From positions 4,411 through 12,101 of the forward strand of contig DCTO01000045.1 in the NCBI GenBank assembly GCA_002329285.1: a stretch of DNA of 7,691 nt, read 5' to 3'. Source of the DNA: Ruminococcaceae bacterium UBA1438. Its GTDB lineage: Bacteria > Bacillota > Clostridia > Oscillospirales > Acutalibacteraceae. A model generated the notes under the pieces. It worked only from the letters and a program-made list of their open reading frames with translations, searched no databases and was not told the DNA's origin. Below, piece after piece: positions 1 to 6,352 of the stretch. Every line of letters begins with the position of its first letter. Position 1 is the stretch's first letter. The translations under genes were made by a program, and so were the position numbers.

Positions 1-13
1 TATTACTCAACAC

Positions 14-41
14 AAAAACCGCCTCATTAATTTATTGGCGG
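14..41 (-). terminator. possible second intrinsic terminator downstream of the DtxR-family gene
   Basis: On the minus strand CCGCC and GGCGG (37-41 and 19-23) form a 5-bp GC stem around a 13-nt AT-rich loop, followed by TTTTTGTG. The stem is short and the loop large, so this is weaker than the terminator at 62-87. It would act as a backup for the same transcript. Confidence 0.4.
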
Positions 42-61
42 AAAACTATATGTTCAGGCCT

Positions 62-87
62 AAAAAAATCCCCTGCCGGGCAGGGGA
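62..87 (-). terminator. intrinsic terminator of the DtxR-family gene
   Basis: On the minus strand TCCCCTGCC and GGCAGGGGA (69-87) form an almost perfect palindrome with one central base; in practice the loop is a few bases. Seven U residues follow (62-68). It begins 13 bases after the stop codon at 101-103. The plus strand lacks a T-run after the hairpin, so it acts in the minus direction only. Confidence 0.85.
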
Positions 88-100
88 AAGCATAATACCT

Positions 101-463
101 TTAATCAGAAAAAGCATTTTTCAGTTTTTTGAAAGTGTCATCGCTGATAACATGCTCAATGCGGCATGCTTCATCCTCTGCCGTTGCGGGATCAACGCCG
201 ATTAAAATCAGCTTTTCTTTAAAGAAGAGATGGCGCTCATAAATCCGCTCTGCAACCTCTTTGCCAAGCTCTGTTAAAAGCAGATGGCCATGCTCATCAA
301 CATCAACAAAGCCGCCGTCACGCAGGGTTGAAACCGCCTGTGAAATGCTGGGCTTTGAATAATTCATAAACCTTGCAAGATCAATTGAACGGACATAGCC
401 GTTTTTATTTTTCAGAATTAAAATTGCCTCTAAATAATCTTCCCCTGAGGAATGAATTTTCAT
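101..463 (-). CDS. short DtxR/MntR-family metal-dependent transcriptional regulator
   Basis: 120-aa DNA-binding repressor expected to sense a divalent metal (Mn or Fe class) and bind operators when metallated. Residues about 22-55 form a winged helix-turn-helix (SKPSISQAVSTL is the recognition region), and about 66-110 the metal-binding/dimerisation part. Aligned by eye with B. subtilis MntR and DtxR, candidate ligands are D9, E12, H78, C100, E103 and H104. D9 is MntR-like, whereas C100 within EACRIEHV matches the DtxR/IdeR cysteine. The protein is about 20 residues shorter than B. subtilis MntR (142 aa) and has no SH3-like third domain. The ATG start has AAAGGA 8 bases upstream (472-477) and its own consensus promoter. 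It lies downstream of a metal-exporting ATPase but is separated from it by a terminator. Family assignment is firm; the sensed metal and targets are not known. Confidence 0.9.
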   Translation of the reverse strand: MKIHSSGEDYLEAILILKNKNGYVRSIDLARFMNYSKPSISQAVSTLRDGGFVDVDEHGHLLLTELGKEVAERIYERHLFFKEKLILIGVDPATAEDEACRIEHVISDDTFKKLKNAFSD

Positions 464-513
464 ATAAAAAATCCTTTCGGTAAATTAGAATTACGCCGGT
501 TTTAACTTTATAA

Positions 514-542
514 ATCATAACATAAGGAAATGAAATTGTCAA
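514..542 (-). promoter_or_regulatory. consensus SigA promoter for the DtxR-family gene
   Basis: Minus strand TTGACA (537-542), a 17-base spacer, then TATGAT (514-519). The -35 is a perfect match and the -10 has one mismatch. The predicted start is near 507, giving an untranslated leader of about 45 bases. The -35 box overlaps the U-tract of the terminator at 541-572. No clear DtxR/MntR palindrome is visible around it; only a weak AT-rich inverted repeat lies near 483-492. Confidence 0.85.
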
Positions 543-572
543 CAAAAAGCGGAGCAGGAAAGCCCACTCCGC
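541..572 (-). terminator. intrinsic terminator of the HMA/P-type ATPase operon
   Basis: On the minus strand GCGGAG and CTCCGC (567-572 and 549-554) form a 6-bp stem, extendable through two G-U and two G-C pairs to a 4-base CTTT loop, then TTTTTGTT. It starts 6 bases after the ATPase stop codon at 579-581. Confidence 0.88.
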
Positions 573-578
573 CGGTCA

Positions 579-2450
579 TCAAAGATTTTTAACCCGAAGG
601 GCGCGGATTGCATTAAGAACCGCAATCACCATTACGCCGACATCGGCAAAAATTGCAACCCACATATTGGCAATGCCGAGCGCACCGAGAAGCAGGCACA
701 GCACCTTAACGCCGATTGCAAAATAAATATTTTCATAAACAATTCGCAGGCATTTTTTTGCAATTTTGATTGCCTTTGAAATCTTAAGCGGGTCATCATC
801 CATAAGCACAACATCCGCCGCTTCAATTGCCGCATCAGAGCCGAGAGCGCCCATTGCAATGCCGATATCCGCACGGGAAAGCACGGGGGCATCGTTAATT
901 CCATCGCCCACAAAGGCAAGCGCCTCGCCGCTTTTCTTTTCATCAAGCAGCTTTTCCACCGCCGCAACCTTATCAGAGGGCAGAAGCCCGCTTTTATATT
1001 CATCAATGCCAAGCTTTTCGGAAACAGCCTTTGCAACGCTTTCAATATCGCCCGTGAGCATAACGGTTTTTCTGATGCCGCAGGCTTTAAGCTGCGAAAT
1101 TGCCTCTGCCGAATTAGGCTTAACGGTGTCTGCAATAACGATGTGGCCGGAATATTCGCCGTCAACCGCTATATGAACGATTGTGCCGGCGCTGTGACAG
1201 GGCTTATAATCAGCGCCGATTTGGCGCATAAGCTTATCGTTGCCCACAGCAACCGATTTGCCGTCAACCACCGCAACAACTCCGCCGCCGCTGATTTCGC
1301 GGACGTCTGAAACGCGGGATTTATCAATCGCTTTACCGTAAGCCGACTGCAGACTTTTGCTGATCGGATGGGAGGAAAAGCTTTCTGCCGCGGCGGCAAG
1401 CTCCAAAAGCTGCCGATCATCAATCGGGCTGTGATGAATTGCATCAACCTCAAACACGCCCATGGTGACCGTTCCGGTTTTATCAAAGGCAACGCATTTT
1501 GTTTTTGAAAGCGTTTCAAGATAATTTGAGCCTTTAACAAGAACTCCCTCGCGGCTTGCGCCGCCGATGCCCGCAAAGAAGGTGAGCGGGATGCTGATTA
1601 CCAGTGCGCAGGGGCAGCTGATAACAAGGAAGGTCAATGCTCTGTAAACCCACTGCCCCCAGAAAGGAGCCTTGCCCGCAATAATAAGCACGAGCGGCGG
1701 CAGTAGTGCCAGCGCAAGCGCAAGCGAGCATACGATGGGGGTGTAATACCTTGCAAATTTTGAAATAAAGTTTTCCGATTTGGATTTCTTTGAGGTTGAG
1801 TTTTCAACCAGATCAAGGATTTTTGAAACCGTGCTTTCACCGAATTCCTTTGTTGTTTTTATGTGAAGCACGCCGCTCATATTAATGCAACCGCTGATTA
1901 CCTCATCGCCCGGGGCAACCTCACGCGGAACGCTTTCACCGGTGAGGGCTGTTGTGTTAAGGCTTGCAGAGCCGCTTTCAACAACGCCGTCAATCGGAAT
2001 TTTTTCACCCGGGGAAACGATGATTATGCTGCCGATTTCAACCTCATCAGGGTCAACCTGAACAAGCTCTCCCCCCTGCTCAATATTGGCATAATCAGGG
2101 CGGATATCCATAAGCGCACTGATATTCCTGCGGCTTTTGCCGACGGCATAGCTTTGAAACAGCTCGCCGATCTGATAAAAAAGCATAACCGCGGCGGCTT
2201 CCTTATATTCGCCGAGAGCCATTGCGCCGAGGCTGGCAACCGCCATCAGAAAATTCTCATCAAAAACCTGCCTGTTAAGGATGCCCTTAAAGGCTTTTTT
2301 AAGAATATCATAACCAACAATAAGATAAGGCACGGCGAAAAGCGCAAGAGAGAGCCAACGATTATCGCCGAGAGGAATGAAAAGCAGGGCAAGCAGAATA
2401 ACCGCCGCCACAATGATTCTTACCAGCATTTTCTTTTGCTTTTTGCTCAC
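579..2450 (-). CDS. heavy-metal-exporting P1B-type ATPase (Zn/Cd/Pb type, CadA/ZntA-like)
   Basis: 623-aa membrane pump that hydrolyses ATP to export soft divalent metal ions, most likely Zn(II)/Cd(II)/Pb(II). Motifs in order: actuator TGES at about 170-173, transmembrane CPC at 279-281 (SCPCAL), phosphorylation DKTGT with Asp323, the P1B-specific HP at 361-362, and GDGINDAP at about 515-522. The last membrane helices carry K582 and D603 (IFADVGV), the Lys/Asp pair typical of the Zn/Cd/Pb (P1B-2) subgroup. There is no N-terminal HMA domain; that domain is supplied by the small gene just upstream. I chose the GTG at 2448-2450 because AGGGGG lies 7 bases before it; the alternative TTG at 2469-2471 has no ribosome binding site and would add seven residues. 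It starts 34 bases after the HMA gene stop and is co-transcribed with it. Metal class rests on residues; the exact metal is inferred. Confidence 0.9.
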   Translation of the reverse strand: MSKKQKKMLVRIIVAAVILLALLFIPLGDNRWLSLALFAVPYLIVGYDILKKAFKGILNRQVFDENFLMAVASLGAMALGEYKEAAAVMLFYQIGELFQSYAVGKSRRNISALMDIRPDYANIEQGGELVQVDPDEVEIGSIIIVSPGEKIPIDGVVESGSASLNTTALTGESVPREVAPGDEVISGCINMSGVLHIKTTKEFGESTVSKILDLVENSTSKKSKSENFISKFARYYTPIVCSLALALALLPPLVLIIAGKAPFWGQWVYRALTFLVISCPCALVISIPLTFFAGIGGASREGVLVKGSNYLETLSKTKCVAFDKTGTVTMGVFEVDAIHHSPIDDRQLLELAAAAESFSSHPISKSLQSAYGKAIDKSRVSDVREISGGGVVAVVDGKSVAVGNDKLMRQIGADYKPCHSAGTIVHIAVDGEYSGHIVIADTVKPNSAEAISQLKACGIRKTVMLTGDIESVAKAVSEKLGIDEYKSGLLPSDKVAAVEKLLDEKKSGEALAFVGDGINDAPVLSRADIGIAMGALGSDAAIEAADVVLMDDDPLKISKAIKIAKKCLRIVYENIYFAIGVKVLCLLLGALGIANMWVAIFADVGVMVIAVLNAIRALRVKNL

Positions 2451-2484
2451 AATAACGCCCCCTTCCGGCAATAATTAACAAGGT

Positions 2485-2703
2485 TTAAAAGAAGATTTCG
2501 CAATCATCCTCAACCTTTTTGCAGTTTTTGGCAACCGCCTTCATAACCTCTTTAGGATCAGCGCCGTCATCAAATTCAACGCTCATTTTGAGCGCCATAA
2601 AATTAACGCTTGCATCCTTAACGCCGGCGGTTTTCTTTGCCGCAAGCTCCATTTTATTTGCACAGTTTGCGCAATCAACATCTATTTTATAGCTCTTTTT
2701 CAT
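2485..2703 (-). CDS. stand-alone HMA-domain metal-binding protein
   Basis: 72-aa cytosolic protein consisting of one heavy-metal-associated (ferredoxin-like) domain. The metal site is DCANC, with C11 and C14. An Asp directly before the first Cys resembles the GMDCxxC site of ZntA, which binds Zn/Cd/Pb, rather than the GMTCxxC of copper chaperones. Two further cysteines, C61 and C68, near the C-terminus could add ligands. It is the first gene of the operon with the P-type ATPase, which lacks this domain, so it probably delivers metal to the pump or modulates it. The start is the ATG at 2701-2703, with AAGGAGG (2712-2718) 8 bases upstream. An in-frame ATG at 2731-2733 would add ten residues, but it lies inside the putative operator and lacks a ribosome binding site. 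Confidence 0.85.
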   Translation of the reverse strand: MKKSYKIDVDCANCANKMELAAKKTAGVKDASVNFMALKMSVEFDDGADPKEVMKAVAKNCKKVEDDCEIFF

Positions 2704-2733
2704 AATAACAACCTCCTTAGAATCGGCAAACAT

Positions 2734-2757
2734 ATGAGCACTTGTTCATCTGTTCAA
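2734..2757 (-). promoter_or_regulatory. putative ArsR/SmtB-type operator over the HMA/ATPase transcription start
   Basis: Plus-strand ATGAGC-ACTT-GTTCAT (2734-2749) is an inverted repeat with one mismatched pair. On the minus strand it continues a second TGAACA half-site, giving TGAACAGATGAACA (2744-2757). TGAACA-type half-sites are typical of CzrA/SmtB/CadC-class metal sensors. The site lies between the -10 box and the ribosome binding site, where a repressor would block initiation. No ArsR-family gene is present in the window, so the regulator would be encoded elsewhere. The DtxR-family protein at 101-463 is a less likely alternative. Confidence 0.5.
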
Positions 2758-2761
2758 CAAC

Positions 2762-2789
2762 ATTATACCACTTATTATATGTGTGTCAA
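2762..2789 (-). promoter_or_regulatory. SigA promoter of the HMA/P-type ATPase operon
   Basis: Minus strand TTGACA (2784-2789), a 16-base spacer, and TATAAT (2762-2767): both hexamers are perfect consensus. Such a strong promoter in front of a metal exporter fits control by a repressor bound just downstream. It is divergent from the MATE promoter at 2813-2841. Confidence 0.85.
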
Positions 2790-2812
2790 GAGCATTTTGA
2801 TAAATATTCGGG

Positions 2813-2841
2813 TTGATTTATAATTATTATACTGATATAAT
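2813..2841 (+). promoter_or_regulatory. extended -10 SigA promoter of the MATE gene
   Basis: TTGATT (2813-2818), a 17-base spacer, then TATAAT (2836-2841), preceded by TG at 2833-2834 (extended -10). The predicted start is near 2848, giving a short leader of about 28 bases before the ATG at 2876. Confidence 0.75.
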
Positions 2842-2875
2842 ATGCAGGCTTAATACTTATCTTTGGATTAATGTT

Positions 2876-4222
2876 ATGGGACTTTTTAAACAGACAAACA
2901 ATTTAATGACGGAGGGCAGCATTAAGAAAAAAATCATTCTTTTTGCAATCCCGATTTTTATCGGCCAGCTTTTTCAGCAGCTTTATAACACAGTTGATTC
3001 GCTGATAGTTGGCAATCTTGTTGGCAGCAACGCGCTTGCAGCAGTTAGCTCAACCGGCACGCTCACCTTTCTTGTTATCGGCTTTTTCTTTGGTTTTTCA
3101 ATGGGCGCAGGTGTAATCATTGCAAGAGAGATCGGAGCGCAGAATGAGAAACGCACCTCGCTTGCGGTTCACACTGCGGTTGCAATGGGGCTGTTTTTCA
3201 GCGCGGCAATAACCATAATCGGTGTTTCTCTTTCCCCTGCTATGCTTCGCCTGATGGGCACGCCCGAGGAGGTTATGGGCGACGCTGTGCTTTATCTTCG
3301 AATATATTTTCTTGGTTGCACAGGGCTGATAATGTATAACACCTTCGTGGGCATTCTGCAGGCAAGCGGCGATTCGCGCCATCCGCTTATTTATCTTATC
3401 ATCAGCTCAATAATCAACATTATTCTTGACACTGTGTTTATCGCCGTTTTCGGCATGGGGGTTGACGGCGCTGCGCTTGCAACAGTTATTTCTCAATTTA
3501 TAAGCATGGCGCTTGCGTTCAGGCGGCTTCATTCCTCTGCAAGCGGAATTCAAATTCATTTCAGCAAAATCAGATTCAACAAAAAAGCGCTTTTGGAGAT
3601 TATCCGTTACGGATTTCCGACAGCGCTTCAGGGCTCAATTATTGATATTTCAAATATTGTTATTCAATCTTACGTTAATTCCTTCGGCGCATTTGCAATG
3701 GCGGGAATCGGAGCATATGCAAGAATTGAGGGCTTTGCATTCCTGCCGGTTATTTCGTTTTCGATGGCAATGTCCACATATATGTCTCAAAACCTTGGCG
3801 CCGGGAAAAAGGAGAGGATGAAAAAAGGGCTTCGCTTCGGGCTGCTGTGCACGGTTATTTCAATTGAAATCATCGGTGTGCTGATTTATTTTCTTTCCCC
3901 CGCCCTTATCAAGGCATTCAATTCAGATGCAAACGTTATTTACTATGGGGTGATGAGAGCTCATATCTGCGCATTGTTTTTCTTCCTTATGGGCTTTTCA
4001 AATGTGACCTCTGCAATTCTGCGGGGGCTTGGCAAGCCGATTGCGCCGATGGTTGTTATGCTGATTTGCTGGTGTGCGGTGCGCATAATTGTTTTTATGA
4101 CAATCGGGCAGATTTACCATAACATTCTTCTGGCCTGCTGGATTTATCCGATAACCTGGGGAATGAGCGCGGTTTCCTATATTTTCTTCCTGCGGCACAT
4201 TCACAGGCAGGGAGTTTATTGA
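2876..4222 (+). CDS. MATE-family multidrug/toxin efflux transporter
   Basis: 448-aa integral membrane exporter, presumably cation-coupled, with the usual family length and about twelve hydrophobic helices. Two homologous halves are visible. The first helix carries LYNTVDSLIVG (about 37-46), with D41 in the position common in this family. The first half has ILQASGDSRHP (about 160-170), echoed in the second half as AILRGLGKPIAP. QNLGAGKKERMKKG (about 305-318) is the conserved loop of the second half. I chose the ATG at 2876 because the longer in-frame extension begins at a TTG that is itself the -35 box. The ribosome binding site is weak (GGA about 10 bases upstream). The gene is monocistronic, divergent from the metal operon and ends in the shared hairpin at 4232-4265. 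The substrate cannot be inferred; adjacency to the metal pump is not evidence of metal export. Confidence 0.9.
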   Translation: MGLFKQTNNLMTEGSIKKKIILFAIPIFIGQLFQQLYNTVDSLIVGNLVGSNALAAVSSTGTLTFLVIGFFFGFSMGAGVIIAREIGAQNEKRTSLAVHTAVAMGLFFSAAITIIGVSLSPAMLRLMGTPEEVMGDAVLYLRIYFLGCTGLIMYNTFVGILQASGDSRHPLIYLIISSIINIILDTVFIAVFGMGVDGAALATVISQFISMALAFRRLHSSASGIQIHFSKIRFNKKALLEIIRYGFPTALQGSIIDISNIVIQSYVNSFGAFAMAGIGAYARIEGFAFLPVISFSMAMSTYMSQNLGAGKKERMKKGLRFGLLCTVISIEIIGVLIYFLSPALIKAFNSDANVIYYGVMRAHICALFFFLMGFSNVTSAILRGLGKPIAPMVVMLICWCAVRIIVFMTIGQIYHNILLACWIYPITWGMSAVSYIFFLRHIHRQGVY

Positions 4223-4231
4223 GCAAATTGA

Positions 4232-4265
4232 AAAAGGACTGTTCCTTAATCGGAACAGTCCTTTT
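4232..4265. terminator. bidirectional intrinsic terminator between the MATE gene and uxuB
   Basis: AAAAGGACTGTTCC (4232-4245) pairs perfectly over 14 bp with GGAACAGTCCTTTT (4252-4265) around a 6-base loop. T-runs follow the GC-containing stem on both strands. It begins 9 bases after the MATE stop and ends 3 bases before the uxuB stop, so it serves both converging units. Confidence 0.92.
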
Positions 4266-4268
4266 GAA

Positions 4269-5117
4269 TTATACGCCTGAATATGCGTTAAAGCCGCCGT
4301 CAACAGGAATGTTAACGCCTGTGATGAAACCGCTGTAAGCCTCATCGCAGAGGAAAAGAAGCGTGCCGTCAAGCTCCTCCGGATTGCCGAAGCGCGCCAT
4401 CGGAGTTGCGGCAAGGATTTTGCCCGTGCGCTCTGTTGGCGAGCCATCCTCATTCCAAAGGAGAGCTGCATTCTGCTTCGTTGAGAAGAAGCCGGGGGCA
4501 ATTGCATTAACACGGATGCCCATCGGCGCAAAATGAACCGCCATCCATTCCGTGAAATTCTTAACCGCAGCCTTTGCCGCCGAATAAGCGGGAATTCTTG
4601 TGAGCGGGCGGAAGGCATTCATTGAGGTTATCATAACGATGCAGGCATTTTCCTTTTCAACCATATCACGCGCGAAAACCTGGGTTGGAATAAGCGTGCC
4701 GAGGAAGTTGAGGTTAAACACAAAGCTGATGCCCGCAGGATCAAGATCAAAAAAGGTTTTGATATTCTCATCCTTCTGAAGCAAATCGATTTTCTCCAAG
4801 GTATCCTTTGTTGTTGTGCCTTTAGGATTATTGCCGCCTGCGCCGTTAAGAAGAATATCGCAGGTGCCAAGCTTTTCGGCGATAACATCCCTTGCCTTTT
4901 GCATTGATTCAAGCTCAAGAACGTTGCAGCCGACTGCGATTGCAGTGCCGCCGTCTGCATTAATTTCATCTGCGCACTGCTGTGCCGCCGCCTCATTAAG
5001 ATCAAGCACGGCAACCTTGCAGCCCTGCTTTGCAAGAGTTTTTGCGAAGGCGCCGCAAAGCACTCCGCCGCCTCCTGTTACAACTGCAACCCTGCCCTTT
5101 AAATTTTCATGTGTCAT
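4269..5117 (-). CDS. SDR-family D-mannonate oxidoreductase / fructuronate reductase (UxuB/YjmF type)
   Basis: 282-aa cytosolic short-chain dehydrogenase predicted to interconvert D-fructuronate and D-mannonate with NAD(H). The Rossmann motif is TGGGGVLCG (14-22), and D39 at the end of the second strand favours NAD(H) over NADP(H). NGAGG follows at 91-95. The catalytic set is N137, S165, Y178 and K182 (PAYSAAKAAV), with APGFFST at 208-213 and a C-terminal PVDGGFNAYSG. Length and motifs match the Bacillus-type UxuB, not the unrelated long-chain E. coli UxuB. The ATG has AAGGAG (5125-5130) 7 bases upstream. It is the second gene after uxuA, separated by 96 bases, and ends 3 bases from the bidirectional terminator. 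The specific substrate call relies largely on the uxuA neighbour; SDR membership itself is certain. Confidence 0.88.
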   Translation of the reverse strand: MTHENLKGRVAVVTGGGGVLCGAFAKTLAKQGCKVAVLDLNEAAAQQCADEINADGGTAIAVGCNVLELESMQKARDVIAEKLGTCDILLNGAGGNNPKGTTTKDTLEKIDLLQKDENIKTFFDLDPAGISFVFNLNFLGTLIPTQVFARDMVEKENACIVMITSMNAFRPLTRIPAYSAAKAAVKNFTEWMAVHFAPMGIRVNAIAPGFFSTKQNAALLWNEDGSPTERTGKILAATPMARFGNPEELDGTLLFLCDEAYSGFITGVNIPVDGGFNAYSGV

Positions 5118-5135
5118 TTAAGTTCTCCTTGTTTT

Positions 5136-5162
5136 GCGGGCGTATGATATCCGCCCCTACGG
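5136..5162. repeat. GC-rich intergenic palindrome, possibly REP-like
   Basis: Between uxuA and uxuB, GGGCG (5138-5142) pairs with CGCCC (5152-5156); inside it AT/AT pairs add to the stem around a GAT loop, with one T/C mismatch. The flanks are GC and CCTACGG. The minus-strand form GTAGGGGCGGATATCATACG resembles short palindromic repeats scattered between genes in clostridial genomes. It has no T-run long enough for a terminator and may instead be an mRNA-stabilising intercistronic hairpin. Only one copy is visible in this window. Confidence 0.45.
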
Positions 5163-5213
5163 TAAATTGTTAAACACTCGGTATGGCGCAAAGGCCCTTA
5201 CCTATGATAATTG

Positions 5214-6287
5214 TTATTCCTTACTGCTTTTCTCAACAGCTTCCCAAAGGCCGTTAAGATAGCAAACGCCGAGAGCGCGGTCATAAAGCCCATAGCCCGG
5301 CCTTGCAACCTCACCCCAGATCATTCTTCCGTGATCGGGGCGGATATATCCGTCAAACCCGGCATTCTGAAGCGCCTTAACGATCTCATACATATCAAGA
5401 GAACCTGCGCCGCTTTCGTGAGCAGTTTCATTAAACCATTGATCATTATGCTGAACGTTGCGCAGGTGGGCAAAATAAATACGCTCTCCGATAATCGGAT
5501 CATTAATCATATCAACGATATCATTTTGCGGGCTTGCGCCGAGCGAGCCTGTGCAAAGAGTTAAGCCATTATATTTGCTTGGCACCATTGTCAGCAGCTT
5601 AATGAGCGCATCCTTGCCGGTGATAATCCTCGGCAAGCCGAAAATGCCCCAGGGCGGATCATCCGGATGGATTGCCATTTTGACATCGCATTCCTCACAA
5701 ACAGGCATAATTGCATCAAGAAAGTATTTAAGATTAACCCAGAGATCATCTGCGGTTACGCCCCTGTATTTTTCAAACAGCTCTTTTATTTCGCCCATTC
5801 TTTCGGTTTCCCAGCCGGGCATTGCATAGCCGTTTGAATTATCATCAATTTCCCTGAACATATCCTCCGGCGATTTGCCCTCCACCTGCTTGCCGTCATA
5901 GCAAAGGCAGGTTGAGCCATCGGGGAGAGGCATATAAAGATCTGTTCTTGTCCAGTCAAAAACCGGCATAAAATTATAACAAATGCATTTAACGCCAACC
6001 TTTGCAAGATTGCGGATTGAGGTTTTGTAATTCTCAATATACATATCTCTTGTGGGGGCGCCGAGCTTAATATCCTCATGAACATTAACGCTTTCAATGC
6101 ATTCCATTGTTAATCCGGCGGCAGTGATTTCATCATACATTGCCTGAACGCGATCCATCGTCCACTCCTCACCCGCGGGCAGGTCATGGAGCGCAGGAAC
6201 AACACCGGCAACATTCGGAATCTGCTTTATCTGCTCCAGCGTTACCGTATCCAGCTTGCTGCCGAACCAGCGAAAGGTCATCTGCAT
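5214..6287 (-). CDS. uxuA: D-mannonate dehydratase
   Basis: 357-aa cytosolic enzyme (EC 4.2.1.8) that dehydrates D-mannonate to 2-keto-3-deoxy-D-gluconate, using a divalent metal (Mn or Fe) in a TIM-barrel fold. Family signatures are visible: the N-terminal MTFRWFG, YNFMPVFDWTRTDL (104-117), AIHPDDPPWGIFGLPR (205-220), CTGSLG (245-250), HLRNV (274-278) and RPDHGR (316-321). The His, Cys and Asp residues in these blocks include the known metal ligands. Length is close to the family norm. The ATG at 6285-6287 has a perfect AAGGAGG (6296-6302) 8 bases upstream; a longer in-frame reading would pass through that ribosome binding site. It is the first gene of the uxuA-uxuB unit. No hexuronate isomerase (uxaC) or KDG kinase is in the window, so the rest of the pathway is encoded elsewhere. 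Confidence 0.96.
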   Translation of the reverse strand: MQMTFRWFGSKLDTVTLEQIKQIPNVAGVVPALHDLPAGEEWTMDRVQAMYDEITAAGLTMECIESVNVHEDIKLGAPTRDMYIENYKTSIRNLAKVGVKCICYNFMPVFDWTRTDLYMPLPDGSTCLCYDGKQVEGKSPEDMFREIDDNSNGYAMPGWETERMGEIKELFEKYRGVTADDLWVNLKYFLDAIMPVCEECDVKMAIHPDDPPWGIFGLPRIITGKDALIKLLTMVPSKYNGLTLCTGSLGASPQNDIVDMINDPIIGERIYFAHLRNVQHNDQWFNETAHESGAGSLDMYEIVKALQNAGFDGYIRPDHGRMIWGEVARPGYGLYDRALGVCYLNGLWEAVEKSSKE

Positions 6288-6300
6288 AAAATAAACCTCC

Positions 6301-6320
6301 TTGATTTTATTCTTAATCAA
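6301..6320. promoter_or_regulatory. candidate operator in the uxuA leader
   Basis: TTGATT and AATCAA are perfect 6-bp inverted arms separated by 8 bases, covering the predicted transcription start and leader and abutting the uxuA ribosome binding site. Symmetry and position suit a repressor of a sugar-acid operon (LacI or GntR class), but no such regulator is in the window and the arms are AT-rich. Confidence 0.4.
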
Positions 6321-6323
6321 TTT

Positions 6324-6352
6324 AGTTTATCACATCTTAATAGCCGTTTCAA
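6324..6352 (-). promoter_or_regulatory. promoter of the uxuA-uxuB operon
   Basis: Minus strand TTGAAA (6347-6352), a 17-base spacer, then TAAACT (6324-6329) preceded by TGA, making an extended -10 that compensates for a -10 with two mismatches. The predicted start is near 6317. Confidence 0.65.

Noticed and set aside
481..510. AT-rich inverted repeat in the leader of the DtxR-family gene, considered as an autoregulatory operator
   Set aside because: Arms of only about 4 bp (AATT-AG-AATT) and no match to known MntR or DtxR boxes; too weak to call.
766..1176. 136-codon open frame antisense to the ATPase gene, rich in Ser/Ala
   Set aside because: Low-complexity Ser/Ala/Pro composition typical of antisense frames opposite GC-biased codons, with no promoter or ribosome binding site.
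1863..2474. 203-codon open frame antisense to the 5' part of the P-type ATPase gene
   Set aside because: It lies wholly inside a gene with all family motifs intact, shows no recognisable domain and has no convincing ribosome binding site; it is a by-product of codon bias.
2813..2875. N-terminal extension of the MATE protein from a TTG codon
   Set aside because: The TTG is the -35 box and the extension contains the -10 box and the predicted transcription start, so it cannot be translated from that promoter.
3998..4618. 206-codon minus-strand open frame crossing the MATE/uxuB junction
   Set aside because: It runs through the strong bidirectional terminator and overlaps two well-supported genes; its translation is Arg/Ser/Gln-rich without a family pattern.
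5165..5216. Direct repeat AATTGTTA at 5165-5172 and 5209-5216, considered as a target-site duplication
   Set aside because: Only 8 AT-rich bases, with 36 bases between and no terminal inverted repeats or mobile gene; the second copy includes the uxuA stop codon. Probably chance.
6288..6320. N-terminal extension of UxuA by 11 residues
   Set aside because: It would be translated from within the candidate operator and through the perfect AAGGAGG that serves the ATG at 6287; the family N-terminus is MxMTFRWFG.
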